Shown: positions 16,094-23,531, counted from the first letter of the stretch. The stretch: DNA of 33,933 bases from an uncultured Acetatifactor sp. (GCA_910585665.1 CAJUFI010000050.1:1-33933); one strand, 5' to 3'. The notes: generated by a model from the letters alone, not told the origin. Made by a program: numbers and translations.

Positions 16094-16476
16094 AGGTCTC
16101 CTCCTGTCTCCCATTCCCTTCTCTTCCCTTCTTTGCTTCCCTGTCTTCTTGCCCTGACCAGGCAATCCGGAACCAAAATTTTGCCGGAATGCGCTGGATT
16201 TCGCCGTTCAGTGCCTAAAACTCCGGGAAGAGATGATGTTTCTATTCGCGGGCGCATTCCTTTTCGACTCACTGTTCTACCATACAGACGCGCTCGCTGG
16301 TTATATATTGATGGTTCTTTCCGATGTCTGTTGATTTGATAAATCCTCTGACATATCATGGATGCAATATCACGCTTTCCGGCGGGAAATGGATCCTTAT
16401 TTCAGCCAGGCTTGGAAAGAGCCGCATTTATGTTGGCAAATGATTTGGGCCGTGCGTATCAATTTCTGTTTTTCTG
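16094..16476 (-). other. 383-bp spacer between the two exporter genes
   Basis: No convincing small gene was found on either strand; in particular there is no leader-peptide-like ORF with a ribosome binding site. On the - strand a weak promoter is possible near 16300-16330 (CAGACA, 17-bp spacer, TATATA). The 70 bp nearest the downstream exporter are pyrimidine-rich on the + strand. Confidence 0.3.
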
Positions 16477-18327
16477 TCATGCAGTTTTGTTTTGGTTCCA
16501 GTCCTGTGTCTCATTATAATATTTGCTCTGCACGCCGAACATATAGGCATATTGTCCGCCCAGCGCCATCAGTTCCTCATGGGAGCCGCTCTCCGCGATC
16601 ACACCGTCCTGCAGCAGAACGATCCGGTCGCAGAACCGCGTGGACGCAAATCGGTGGGAAATATAGACGGACGTTTTCCCATTTGTGATGTCACGGTATT
16701 GCAAATATAATGTATTCTCCGCAATGGGATCCAGGGCCGCGGTAGGCTCGTCCAGAACCAGTATGGATCCGTCCTTGTAAATGGCCCGGGCCAGCAGAAG
16801 CTTTTGCATCTCGCCGCCGGAGAGATCCACGCTGTCCTCATAGATGCCCTTGACCAGATGGGTCTCCATGCCATGGGGGAGGGACTGGACTTTCTCCCAG
16901 AGCCCCGCTGTCTTCAGCGCCGTCTCGACATCCTTTTCGGCATCCGGGCGGTCGGAATCGGCGCTGGACACAAATTCCCGAATCGTGAAGGCCACTGCCC
17001 GCACCTCCTGGAACACTGCGGAAATCATGGCATAGTATTCCTCGATGTTATACTGGTCAATACTCTTGCCGTTCACCAGAATCTCTCCCTTCGTGGGCGC
17101 GTACAGGCCGCAGAGCAGCTTCACCAGAGTGGTTTTGCCCGCGCCGTTCTTCCCCACCAGCGCAATGCTCTCGCCTGGGCGGATGGTCAGGTTCAGGCCT
17201 TTGATCGTATCCTCCCCGGCCCCCTGATACCGGTACCACACATCCCGGAACTCAATGCTGACAGCGCCTGTGGGAATCTTGCAGCCCTCTCCGTGGTTGA
17301 ACCTGTCCGGATAGTCGAACAGGTTCCGGTAATATCCTATCTTTTCCGCCTTGGAGCTGAGCTCTCCAATGTTGGCGATAATGCCCTGCATAAAAGACGA
17401 AATGCTTCCCACGATTCCGAAGCAGAACACGAAATCTCCCACGCTGATGCCGCCTTCCGCCAGCAGCGCAATCAGGTAGAGATAGACCACCCCATTCCGG
17501 ACCAGTTCCATCAGGCCGGAAAAAGATGCTGCCCACACGCCCCGCAGGCTGCACCGCCTGTTCCACCTCAGGATGTAGGCCTGATAGCCGCGCATCATCT
17601 TGTCCAGCCAGCCCTCCAGGCCGTAAAGCTTGATGTCCTTCGCCATCCCGAAATCATTGGACAGATTCTGCAGATAGCCCTTCTTGCGGGTCTCCTTTTC
17701 CCATTCCTTCTTATGTCTCTCGTAGTAGACAGGCTGCCACCGGGCAGTAAAATAGGAACAGGCGGACACAATCGCCACCATCAGGAAAATCACAGGGTTG
17801 ATGAACGCCAGCAGAGAGACATAGGTGACGACGCCGGCCACACGGATCAGCATCTCCTTGACATCCCCCCAGACAAACTCCAGGGCACAGCGCCCTGAGC
17901 AGGCGTCTCCGCTGGCATAGCCGAAAATCTCCCGGAAATCCTGTTTCTCCGTGTTCTCGAAATCCGTCTCGTACCCGGTCTTCCTGAAAAGCTCGGTCTG
18001 ATAGGCGATTGTGGGATAATAGTGCCTGGCTCTGCACTTTGAATTCAGAAATTCCTGCAAAAGCTGCAGCCCCACAATCGCCCCGGTAAATCCCGCACAG
18101 ACAGCCGCCAGCTCTCCGAATGCCTTTCCCTGGCCGATTGCGTCAATCAGCTCCCTGGTAAAAAGGGACTGCACCAGGGGATAGACCACCGCCACCGGCA
18201 CACCGGCAATGAGCAGAAGCACGAACATGCTGTCCAGTTTCCACAGTTTCCGAAAAGCCCAGGCGTAACTGTCTATCTTATTGTATTCACGTCCTACCGT
18301 CTTCTTTTTATCCTTTTTGTGTTTCAT
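16477..18327 (-). CDS. ABC exporter half-transporter (fused permease and ATPase)
   Basis: A 616-aa protein with a basic N-terminus (MKHKKDKKK), a transmembrane domain (about 30-345) and an ATPase domain. The ATPase has Walker A GKNGAGKTT, the signature LSGGEMQKLLLARAI, Walker B ILVLDEPTAALDP, and the H-loop YISHRFAS. The ATG at 18327 is preceded by GGAGG; the frame stays open to a TTG at 18399 inside a hairpin, which is not a likely start. Sequence features match the downstream exporter closely (both end their signatures in ARA(L/I)YKD), consistent with a duplicated pair that heterodimerises. A terminator separates it from the GHKL kinase upstream, so read-through or a local promoter controls it. 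Confidence 0.9.
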   Translation of the reverse strand: MKHKKDKKKTVGREYNKIDSYAWAFRKLWKLDSMFVLLLIAGVPVAVVYPLVQSLFTRELIDAIGQGKAFGELAAVCAGFTGAIVGLQLLQEFLNSKCRARHYYPTIAYQTELFRKTGYETDFENTEKQDFREIFGYASGDACSGRCALEFVWGDVKEMLIRVAGVVTYVSLLAFINPVIFLMVAIVSACSYFTARWQPVYYERHKKEWEKETRKKGYLQNLSNDFGMAKDIKLYGLEGWLDKMMRGYQAYILRWNRRCSLRGVWAASFSGLMELVRNGVVYLYLIALLAEGGISVGDFVFCFGIVGSISSFMQGIIANIGELSSKAEKIGYYRNLFDYPDRFNHGEGCKIPTGAVSIEFRDVWYRYQGAGEDTIKGLNLTIRPGESIALVGKNGAGKTTLVKLLCGLYAPTKGEILVNGKSIDQYNIEEYYAMISAVFQEVRAVAFTIREFVSSADSDRPDAEKDVETALKTAGLWEKVQSLPHGMETHLVKGIYEDSVDLSGGEMQKLLLARAIYKDGSILVLDEPTAALDPIAENTLYLQYRDITNGKTSVYISHRFASTRFCDRIVLLQDGVIAESGSHEELMALGGQYAYMFGVQSKYYNETQDWNQNKTA

Positions 18328-18368
18328 CTGATAACCACCTCCACTGGCAGAATAGCATAAATCCAACG

Positions 18369-18423
18369 AAAAAAGCGCCCATTGATACCAAATGTTCAAA
18401 ATTTGATGTCAATTGCGCTTTTG
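18369..18423 (-). terminator. intrinsic terminator between the GHKL kinase and exporter genes
   Basis: On the - strand, AAAAGCGC and GCGCTTTT form the base of a long hairpin, extended inward by imperfect pairing of ATTGACATCAAA with TTTGGTATCAAT. A run of six T follows at 18374-18369. The + strand also shows AAAAAAGCGC with GCGCTTTT, so it may work both ways. It starts 6 bp after the kinase stop codon. Confidence 0.65.
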
Positions 18424-18428
18424 CTTCC

Positions 18429-19073
18429 TTACTGGGGGAGCAGAATCTCCGTGGAGAAGGCTTCCTCCTCAGATGCCCGCTTGATGTAGCCGTCATATTT
18501 CCGGACAATGGCGTCCATGCGGGAGATTCCAAGCCCGTGCCCCTCCCCCTTGGTGGTGGCGAAGCTGTGCTTTTTCCCTCCTCCGGCCGTGTTCGTCAGA
18601 GCCAGGTAGAGATAATTGCCCTTCATTTCCATATAGATGCGGATCAGCCTTTTTTCCGCCGGAAGCTCCATACAGGCGTCCATGGCATTGTCCATCAGGT
18701 TCCCGATCAGGATGCACAGATCCAGCTCGGACACGGTGAGGGCCACAGGAAGGCTGGCCTGGGCCTTCACCTGAATCTGCCTTTCCGCCGCCAGGGAGAG
18801 CTTGCTGTTGAAGATGGCGTCCGCCATGCGGTTTCCGGTTCTGACCACGGTCTCCACATTGGTCAGGTCATCGTCCAGCATGTCCAGGTACCTGTCGATT
18901 TCCTGGTACTCCCCCCTGGCGGCATGGACTTTCATGGCCTGGATGTGGTGGCGGTAGTCATGCCGCCAGCCCCGCATCTTCTCGTACATGTTCTCCACTT
19001 CCCGGTAATATTTCTGTATGATTTCGGTCTCAAAAGCGGCCACCTTTTTCCGAATCAGTCTGTCAAAAATCAT
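18429..19073 (-). CDS. cytosolic GHKL-domain sensor histidine kinase lacking a membrane domain
   Basis: A 214-aa protein containing only the catalytic half of an AgrC/ComD-type kinase. WRHDYRHHI places the phospho-acceptor at His38. The N-box is ILIGNLMDNAMDAC and the G-region is GHGLGISRMDAIV. Kinases of this type normally carry six or so transmembrane helices before this point (about 430 aa in all). Here there is only a short N-terminal helical stretch (1-35), and AGGAG 7 nt before the ATG at 19073 confirms the short start. The gene lies 12 bp after the LytTR regulator stop. It either needs a separate sensor protein or reads a cytosolic signal. A decayed gene is unlikely because the frame and motifs are intact. 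Confidence 0.88.
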   Translation of the reverse strand: MIFDRLIRKKVAAFETEIIQKYYREVENMYEKMRGWRHDYRHHIQAMKVHAARGEYQEIDRYLDMLDDDLTNVETVVRTGNRMADAIFNSKLSLAAERQIQVKAQASLPVALTVSELDLCILIGNLMDNAMDACMELPAEKRLIRIYMEMKGNYLYLALTNTAGGGKKHSFATTKGEGHGLGISRMDAIVRKYDGYIKRASEEEAFSTEILLPQ

Positions 19074-19085
19074 AGGGTTCTCCTG

Positions 19086-19787
19086 TCACAGATACTTCAC
19101 CAGAGCGTCGTGGACATCGTCGTACATCCCCCGGCGGATGGGAATCTCCCCGCCGCCTTGCATGGTGATTTCCTTCCTGGTGATTTTCCGGATATATTTC
19201 AGCGACACCACATAGGAGCGGTGGACTTTGAGGAAGGTGTCGTCCAGCTGCTCCGTGAACTTCGCCAGGGAGATGCGGGTGCGGTAATCCCCCCGGACGG
19301 TATGAATCACCACGTATACATTCTCGGCTTCGATATAGGTGATGTCGGCCAGGGGGACTTTCACGTCCTCCTCCCCGGTGGAGACCAGCACGCAGCGCTG
19401 GCGGCAGCTTAAATTGTCCGCCGCCCTGTCCAGCACCGGGAACAGCTTCCTGTCGTCCACTGGCTTGATCAGATAGTGCAGGGCGGACACATCGAAGCCG
19501 TCGCTGAAGTAGTCGTAGTACCCTGTCACAAAGATGATCTGCACGGCTGCGCTGTCCTTTCGAATCCGCTTTGCCAGCTCGATGCCGTTGGTTCCCGGCA
19601 TCTCGATGTCCAGCAGCAGAATGTCGAAGTCCTTCTCCTCCGCATAGTCGAACAGAAATGCGTTGGATTCCGTATATATTTTCAGATTCACCAGATGCCG
19701 GTTCTTCTTCGCCCAGGCCGTCACGATTTCCCCCAGGTATTCCCTCTGCTGTTCCTCATCGTCACAGATTGCGATTTTGTACTTCAT
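19086..19787 (-). CDS. LytTR-family response regulator
   Basis: A 233-aa AgrA/VirR-like regulator. The receiver domain has Asp9-Asp10, the phospho-acceptor Asp60 in ILLLDIEMPG, and Lys108 in LIKPV. The C-terminal LytTR DNA-binding domain (about 135-233) shows DITYIEAENVYVVIHT and a late FLKVHRSYVVSLKYI, typical of the family. I took the ATG at 19787, where homologues begin. An in-frame ATG at 19805 overlaps the HEPN stop as ATGA and would add six residues; it would couple translation to the HEPN gene. The kinase gene follows at 12 bp. LytTR regulators act on pairs of 9-bp repeats near promoters; I found no clear pair in front of the exporter genes. Confidence 0.92.
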   Translation of the reverse strand: MKYKIAICDDEEQQREYLGEIVTAWAKKNRHLVNLKIYTESNAFLFDYAEEKDFDILLLDIEMPGTNGIELAKRIRKDSAAVQIIFVTGYYDYFSDGFDVSALHYLIKPVDDRKLFPVLDRAADNLSCRQRCVLVSTGEEDVKVPLADITYIEAENVYVVIHTVRGDYRTRISLAKFTEQLDDTFLKVHRSYVVSLKYIRKITRKEITMQGGGEIPIRRGMYDDVHDALVKYL

Positions 19788-19801
19788 GTCCACACCGTCC
19801 G

Positions 19802-20320
19802 TCATTCGTTCTCTAATCGCTTCCGAAAGATATTGTAATAGCAGTTCCACTCGAATTCATCCCGTACCACCAGATTTTCCGGCAGATGCTTACGGAGCCT
19901 GGCCTTCCTCTCATCCGTCAGTTCCGGATTCCGGACATGGCTCATGTGATTCATGTCCAGAAACTTCCGGACTTCCTGAAGCCCGGTAGATACACGCTCC
20001 GCTTCCAGGCACATATCAAAATTATATTTTGTATCCGCCTCCCATGTCTCTATCTCATATTGGTTCTTCTCTATCCAGTCTGTTATCACCACAACGGAGC
20101 CATGATTTCCGGACATGGCAATCAATTTGCGGATGCTGTGGGTCTGAGGAACCGTGACTCCTTTGCATTCCAAAAATGCTTTTAAGGTCTTTTCGATGCA
20201 CTGCTGAAGATTATAGGCAACATCATTCAGGTACATTTCGTCATTTTGATATAAATTCATTAAATTGACAGCCACATCATAGCAATGATACGCTGACTTG
20301 AAATAACGAATATCACACAT
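19802..20320 (-). CDS. HEPN domain protein (partner of an MNT nucleotidyltransferase)
   Basis: A 172-aa all-helical protein. Its N-terminal half fits the HEPN family: an early Tyr-rich helix (YFKSAYHCYDVAV), LQQCIEKTLKAFLECKGV with the conserved Glu-Lys, and THSIRKLI. The C-terminal half is helical and basic. The candidate ribonuclease motif R-x(4-6)-H occurs only as RKARLRKH near the C-terminus, so RNase activity is doubtful; many MNT-linked HEPN proteins lack it. AGGAGG is before the ATG at 20320, and the start overlaps the MNT stop by 8 bp. Its stop overlaps a possible start of the LytTR gene. By eye the base composition is lower in GC than the flanking genes, which suggests acquisition. 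In HepT/MntA-type toxin-antitoxin pairs MNT AMPylates HEPN; whether that applies here is inference. Confidence 0.82.
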   Translation of the reverse strand: MCDIRYFKSAYHCYDVAVNLMNLYQNDEMYLNDVAYNLQQCIEKTLKAFLECKGVTVPQTHSIRKLIAMSGNHGSVVVITDWIEKNQYEIETWEADTKYNFDMCLEAERVSTGLQEVRKFLDMNHMSHVRNPELTDERKARLRKHLPENLVVRDEFEWNCYYNIFRKRLENE

Positions 20321-20510
20321 CTCTGTTCCTCCTATAGACCACCACGCCGGTCTGCGCTATCTCTTCTTTCAGCCGGCTTCCCAGATGGGAACTGAAAATG
20401 ATGTCCAATTCGCTGCTCACCTCATCCAGCGAACCGTCTATCGCAAGCTGCCTGTCGTCCCGGACTACCAGGACATCCAGGTCGCTGCGGGAATGGCAGT
20501 CGAAACGCAC
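20313..20510 (-). CDS. MNT-type minimal nucleotidyltransferase, start unclear or 5'-truncated
   Basis: The frame encodes an MNT domain: VIVFGSAVRFDCHSRSDLDV contains the nucleotidyltransferase signature GS-x-x-R-x(5)-S-D-x-D with both metal-binding Asp residues, followed by a beta strand and an ELDIIF acidic strand. The only canonical start is GTG at 20510, which falls inside the signature and would delete the Gly-Ser. The frame stays open up to a stop at about 20615 with no ATG, GTG or TTG before the core, only ATT (20540) or CTG (20537). An ATG at 20551 lies one base out of frame. So the gene uses a rare start or has lost its 5' end by a small indel. MNT transfers a nucleotide, usually AMP, to a partner HEPN protein, which is encoded immediately downstream. 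Confidence 0.7.
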   Translation of the reverse strand: MRFDCHSRSDLDVLVVRDDRQLAIDGSLDEVSSELDIIFSSHLGSRLKEEIAQTGVVVYRRNRDV

Positions 20511-20526
20511 TGCGCTGCCGAAGACG

Positions 20527-20551
20527 ATGACTGCCAGAATATGGCAGTCAT
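20527..20551. repeat. perfect 10-bp inverted repeat at the MNT 5' end
   Basis: ATGACTGCCA (20527-20536) and TGGCAGTCAT (20542-20551) are perfect complements around a 5-nt loop. The element lies between the GH51 stop (20563) and the MNT core motif. It could be an autoregulatory operator or an RNA hairpin that separates GH51 from the MNT/HEPN genes. Confidence 0.6.
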
Positions 20552-20562
20552 GCTCTTCGTCT

Positions 20563-22533
20563 TCAGTCCCTGGCTCCGAGCCGCAGCACCGTGAAGGACA
20601 GCGGCGGCAGCTCTATGCCTTTCAGGGACATAAACGCTTTCTCCATCGGCATGATTTTCTCCGGTTCCCCAAGGCTGTTATAGGAATCCCTGGACTCGCC
20701 GGTGAGAATCTGGGCCTGTATCTTGCAGCTGTCTTTCCACCGCTCCGGAAGCGCCAAATCCACGCTCCTGGCTTCCTCTTTGGAATTGACAATCTTCACG
20801 ATAATCTCATCCCTCTCCCTGGCAAGGCCGGCGCAATAGTAGATGCCCTCCTTCCAGGCCTCCCGCTCCCCGCCGCAGGTGTCCAGCTCCACGTCCCCCA
20901 TGTTGCAGGCGTACATCTTCTGCACATAATAGCTGGGGCTTCCGTAGCAGCCCGCCCCATCGAACCAGATCAGATCCGGAGACCACTGGGCATACCCCAC
21001 CCTGGCAAACAGCGGCGCATAGGAAGCCAGCACCACCACATCCGCGTTCCGCTCCACCCCGGTGAGGAACGCTGCCTCCGCCAGCGCCCCGTCCAGGGTA
21101 TTGGCCTTGGGGTTGTTGAAGCCGCTGGAGGGATGGGCCGCGTATTCCCCGGAGAACACCTTCACCTTTCTCGGATATTCATCATAGAAATCCACATGCT
21201 CATACAGCCACTTAGGCGGCACATAATAATGCTCGTCCACGGCATACGCAAAATCCGGCCGGTCTTCGTGGGCATGATAGAATTCCCATGCCATCCTGTA
21301 CTCGCCGGAGCTCACATTGGGCCCCGCGGAACCAATCAGCCTGATGTAGGGAGCATGCTCATGTATCGTTTTTTCGAACATTTCATAACGCTCAAAGAAA
21401 TCCGCTTTTTCCGTCTGCCACTGCTCATTTCCTATGCCCACCATGGTGAGCCCGAAGGGTTTTGGATGGCCCATTTCAGCCCGGACGGCTCCCCAGGGCG
21501 TGTCCGCCGCCCCGTTGGCAAATTCAATCAGATCCAGGGCATCCTGAAGAAATTCCCGGAAGGCAGCGCTGTCCCGGCTCACCATTTCATCCGACTGATA
21601 CTGACAGGCAAAACCCACGTTCAGCACGGGCAGCGGCTTGGCTCCAATCAGTTCGCAGAGCAGAAAATATTCATAATACCCCATTCCAAGGGTCTGATTG
21701 TAATGGCTGTAGACGCTCTCATAGCCGTTCTCCGAATCCGTCCCGTGGACGGCCCAGCGGTTCCAGTTGTTCCGTCTGGCCCAGGCGGGCTTTAAGCTGT
21801 CTTTGTAACGATAGCGGTTGGCCAGGGTGTTGCCCTCCACGATGCATCCTCCGGGGAAACGCATGAATCCCGGATGCATGTCTCTCAGCATCTCGAAGAG
21901 ATCCCTGCGGAAGATTCCCGCCACGGCGTCACAGGGCATCAGGGAGATAAAGTCAATCTCCACTACCCCCGGCTCCGACAGGCACAGGACGAAATCCGCC
22001 CGCTCCGTGTCTTCCTCCGCTTTCAGAAGAGTCTCGAATCTGCGGAAATGGTTGTAGGTCTCCTCTGTCCCCCCGGCGGCGGGAACCCTGGCTTCGGCAA
22101 AGCGCTTCCCGTCTTTCTCCACGAAGACGTCAAAGTCCCCCTGGAACTTCACGCATCTGGCCCAGAACAGGAGTTTGTACTCCATGCCTTTTTTCAGACA
22201 GATACCCTCATAGGCTTTGTTCCGGATGCCCTCCCCCGGCTTGGCTGTCCGCAGCCGCATGTAGTGAGGATTCTCCTCGCTCAAAGGGCTTCCCATGACG
22301 CAGCGCGCCTCTGCTCCGGCGCCCACAGGATATGTGCCCCAGGCGTACCCGCCGTCATACGCCACCTGATAATCACGGGCATCCCCCGTGGCCTTCACGA
22401 ACTCAAAGGAACGGTTCTCCAGCATCTCCGCGTACAGCCCTCCGTCCGCCGCGTAGTTGATGTCCTCGAAGAACAGCCCTATCATCCCTTCTTGTATTTC
22501 TGCTTTTTCCGCCGAACCAATCCGTATCTCCAT
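20563..22533 (-). CDS. GH51 alpha-L-arabinofuranosidase
   Basis: A 656-aa glycosidase that removes arabinofuranose from arabinan or arabinoxylan oligomers. The N-terminal part starts with the family's EIQEGMIGLFFEDINYAADGGLYAEM and includes a carbohydrate-binding-like sandwich (about 45-195). The barrel includes FMRFPGGCIVEG (223-234). The acid/base is Glu370 in GIGNEQW and the nucleophile Glu463 in VFSGEYAAH. A C-terminal beta-domain ends at 656. The length suits family members. No signal peptide is visible, so it acts on imported oligosaccharides in the cytosol. AAAGGA precedes the ATG at 22533. A good promoter lies upstream (22598-22626). GH43 and an AraC regulator elsewhere in the window fit the same pentose diet but are not linked as one operon. 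Confidence 0.93.
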   Translation of the reverse strand: MEIRIGSAEKAEIQEGMIGLFFEDINYAADGGLYAEMLENRSFEFVKATGDARDYQVAYDGGYAWGTYPVGAGAEARCVMGSPLSEENPHYMRLRTAKPGEGIRNKAYEGICLKKGMEYKLLFWARCVKFQGDFDVFVEKDGKRFAEARVPAAGGTEETYNHFRRFETLLKAEEDTERADFVLCLSEPGVVEIDFISLMPCDAVAGIFRRDLFEMLRDMHPGFMRFPGGCIVEGNTLANRYRYKDSLKPAWARRNNWNRWAVHGTDSENGYESVYSHYNQTLGMGYYEYFLLCELIGAKPLPVLNVGFACQYQSDEMVSRDSAAFREFLQDALDLIEFANGAADTPWGAVRAEMGHPKPFGLTMVGIGNEQWQTEKADFFERYEMFEKTIHEHAPYIRLIGSAGPNVSSGEYRMAWEFYHAHEDRPDFAYAVDEHYYVPPKWLYEHVDFYDEYPRKVKVFSGEYAAHPSSGFNNPKANTLDGALAEAAFLTGVERNADVVVLASYAPLFARVGYAQWSPDLIWFDGAGCYGSPSYYVQKMYACNMGDVELDTCGGEREAWKEGIYYCAGLARERDEIIVKIVNSKEEARSVDLALPERWKDSCKIQAQILTGESRDSYNSLGEPEKIMPMEKAFMSLKGIELPPLSFTVLRLGARD

Positions 22534-22597
22534 ACTCCTCGTTGTTCCTTTCCCGCCAGGCTGACTGGCTCTCAGATTCCCTGATATTTTCTCATAC

Positions 22598-22626
22598 AGT
22601 ATATCCGATTTATCTCCCTATTTCAA
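22598..22626 (-). promoter_or_regulatory. promoter of the GH51 gene
   Basis: On the - strand, TTGAAA (22621-22626) and TATACT (22598-22603) are separated by 17 bp; each matches five of six consensus bases. Transcription would start near 22591 and leave a leader of about 58 nt before the ATG at 22533. Confidence 0.7.
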
Positions 22627-22813
22627 TCACTTTTTCTACAATGGCATTCATCATACAGCCTCCTTCATCTGTTTTCTTGGTCGTTAACATCATAAAGGAC
22701 TTCCCTTTTTATTTTTAGTTTCTCCTCTCCCTCTGCCAATAATAATTATACACTAACTGGGATGAAAGGCACAGAAAATGACGGGAACTGCCCGGGAACC
22801 ATCCACAAAAACG

Positions 22814-22858
22814 CTAATATATTTTAGTACTTGCTAATTTAAATTAGTATGATATAAT
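22814..22858 (+). promoter_or_regulatory. ArsR-type promoter with two operator-like palindromes
   Basis: The -35 box TTGCTA (22831-22836) and a perfect TATAAT (22853-22858) are spaced 16 bp. A perfect 14-bp palindrome CTAATTTAAATTAG (22834-22847) lies between and over the boxes. A related element CTAATATATTTTAG (22814-22827, 11 of 14 identical) is exactly 20 bp upstream, two helical turns. AT-rich palindromes in this position are typical ArsR/SmtB operators, so the downstream ArsR gene is probably autoregulated. Confidence 0.75.
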
Positions 22859-22912
22859 ATGGACATAAAAAAATTTCGCGAAACCTTCAGACATCGTGGT
22901 ATTGTGGCCGTA

Positions 22913-23050
22913 CCTTGGTACTGGATGGGCGAATGCGGTACTGGAATCAGCATGCGCCCATTCAGTGCCTATAGAATTTTATAGCTTCACTTTGGCTATT
23001 AAATTCTATACCATGCCTTGGTACTGGATGGGCGAATGCGGAACTGGAAT
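22913..23050 (+). repeat. 35-bp direct repeat flanking a hairpin in the ArsR leader
   Basis: The 35 bp at 22913-22947 (beginning CCTTGGTACTGGATGGGCG) recur at 23016-23050 with one difference (T to A). Between them, TATAGAATTTTATAGC (22970-22985) and GCTATTAAATTCTATA (22995-23010) form a 16-bp inverted repeat with one mismatch and a 9-nt loop. The second copy ends at the ribosome binding site of the ArsR gene. Both copies lie within the transcribed leader predicted from the promoter at 22853. Confidence 0.9.
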
Positions 23051-23063
23051 AGGAGAACATGGC

Positions 23064-23423
23064 GTGGACGAAAAAGTTTTAAAAGCACTGGGAGACCCCA
23101 AGCGTTTCCTGTTATTGCAGCTGATGTCCGAGCGCGGCTACTGCGTGCGGGCACTGGCGCAAAAAAGCTGCCTGTCCGAATCGGCAGTCTCACAGCACCT
23201 GAGGATACTGCGCGAAGCCGGCCTGGTATACGGTGTCAAAAAAGGGTACTATACCCACTACCGCCTGGATAAGGAAGTACTGGACCGGTTCATATCCGAG
23301 TTAGCACAAATCAGGGACGCAAAACGACAGCCCTGCGGCGGCCCTTACCACGGCTGTCCGGAATCAGAGCATCTCAAATGCAAAAATTATTTCCCGCCGG
23401 AAAAAGGAAGTGTCTACAAATAA
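23064..23423 (+). CDS. ArsR/SmtB-family metalloregulatory repressor
   Basis: A 119-aa winged-helix repressor. The start is GTG at 23064, with AGGAG at 23051-23055, giving the usual ArsR N-terminus VDEKVLKALGDPKRFLLLQL. The helix-turn-helix is CLSESAVSQHLRILREAGLV, followed by the wing KKGYYTHYRL. The C-terminus is Cys/His-rich (CGGPYHGCPESEHLKC), a plausible metal or thiol sensor site not found in the smallest ArsR proteins. In-frame codons continue upstream to an ATG at 23013, encoding MPWYWMGECGTGIG, so a longer protein made partly from the duplicated leader DNA is possible; no ribosome binding site supports it. The ABC exporter gene follows after 108 bp and is the likely regulated target. 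Confidence 0.9.
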   Translation: MDEKVLKALGDPKRFLLLQLMSERGYCVRALAQKSCLSESAVSQHLRILREAGLVYGVKKGYYTHYRLDKEVLDRFISELAQIRDAKRQPCGGPYHGCPESEHLKCKNYFPPEKGSVYK

Positions 23424-23494
23424 CCGCTACGAGTTGAAAGCCGTTTCCCTTGTATTTCAGGGCTTTTTCCTAGAGCAATTGAAGCGGTTATTTT
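23421..23494 (+). terminator. possible attenuator between arsR-like and exporter genes
   Basis: TAACCGCT (23421-23428, including the stop codon) and AGCGGTTA (23483-23490) are perfect 8-bp complements, followed by TTTT. Inside lies a second hairpin, AAAGCC (23437-23442) with GGCTTT (23461-23466) followed by TT. Either could terminate weakly. Both sit before the exporter ribosome binding site, so they may reduce read-through. Confidence 0.4.
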
Positions 23495-23531
23495 CCGACA
23501 GTTCCAAAAGAGAAAAAGGAGAACAGGACAC

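Noticed and set aside
16012..16359. 115-aa - strand frame in the exporter spacer
   Set aside because: It overlaps the start of the downstream exporter, is rich in Arg/Ser, and lacks a ribosome binding site. It is not a credible precursor peptide gene.
14279..18327. Bacteriocin or lanthipeptide biosynthesis cluster
   Set aside because: No C39 peptidase, LanB/LanC/LanM, radical SAM enzyme or precursor peptide is visible; exporters with regulators alone do not support it.
22859..22984. 41-residue ORF across the first leader repeat
   Set aside because: Its ATG abuts the -10 box, so the predicted transcript starts after it, and there is no Shine-Dalgarno sequence. It would count only if a farther upstream promoter exists.
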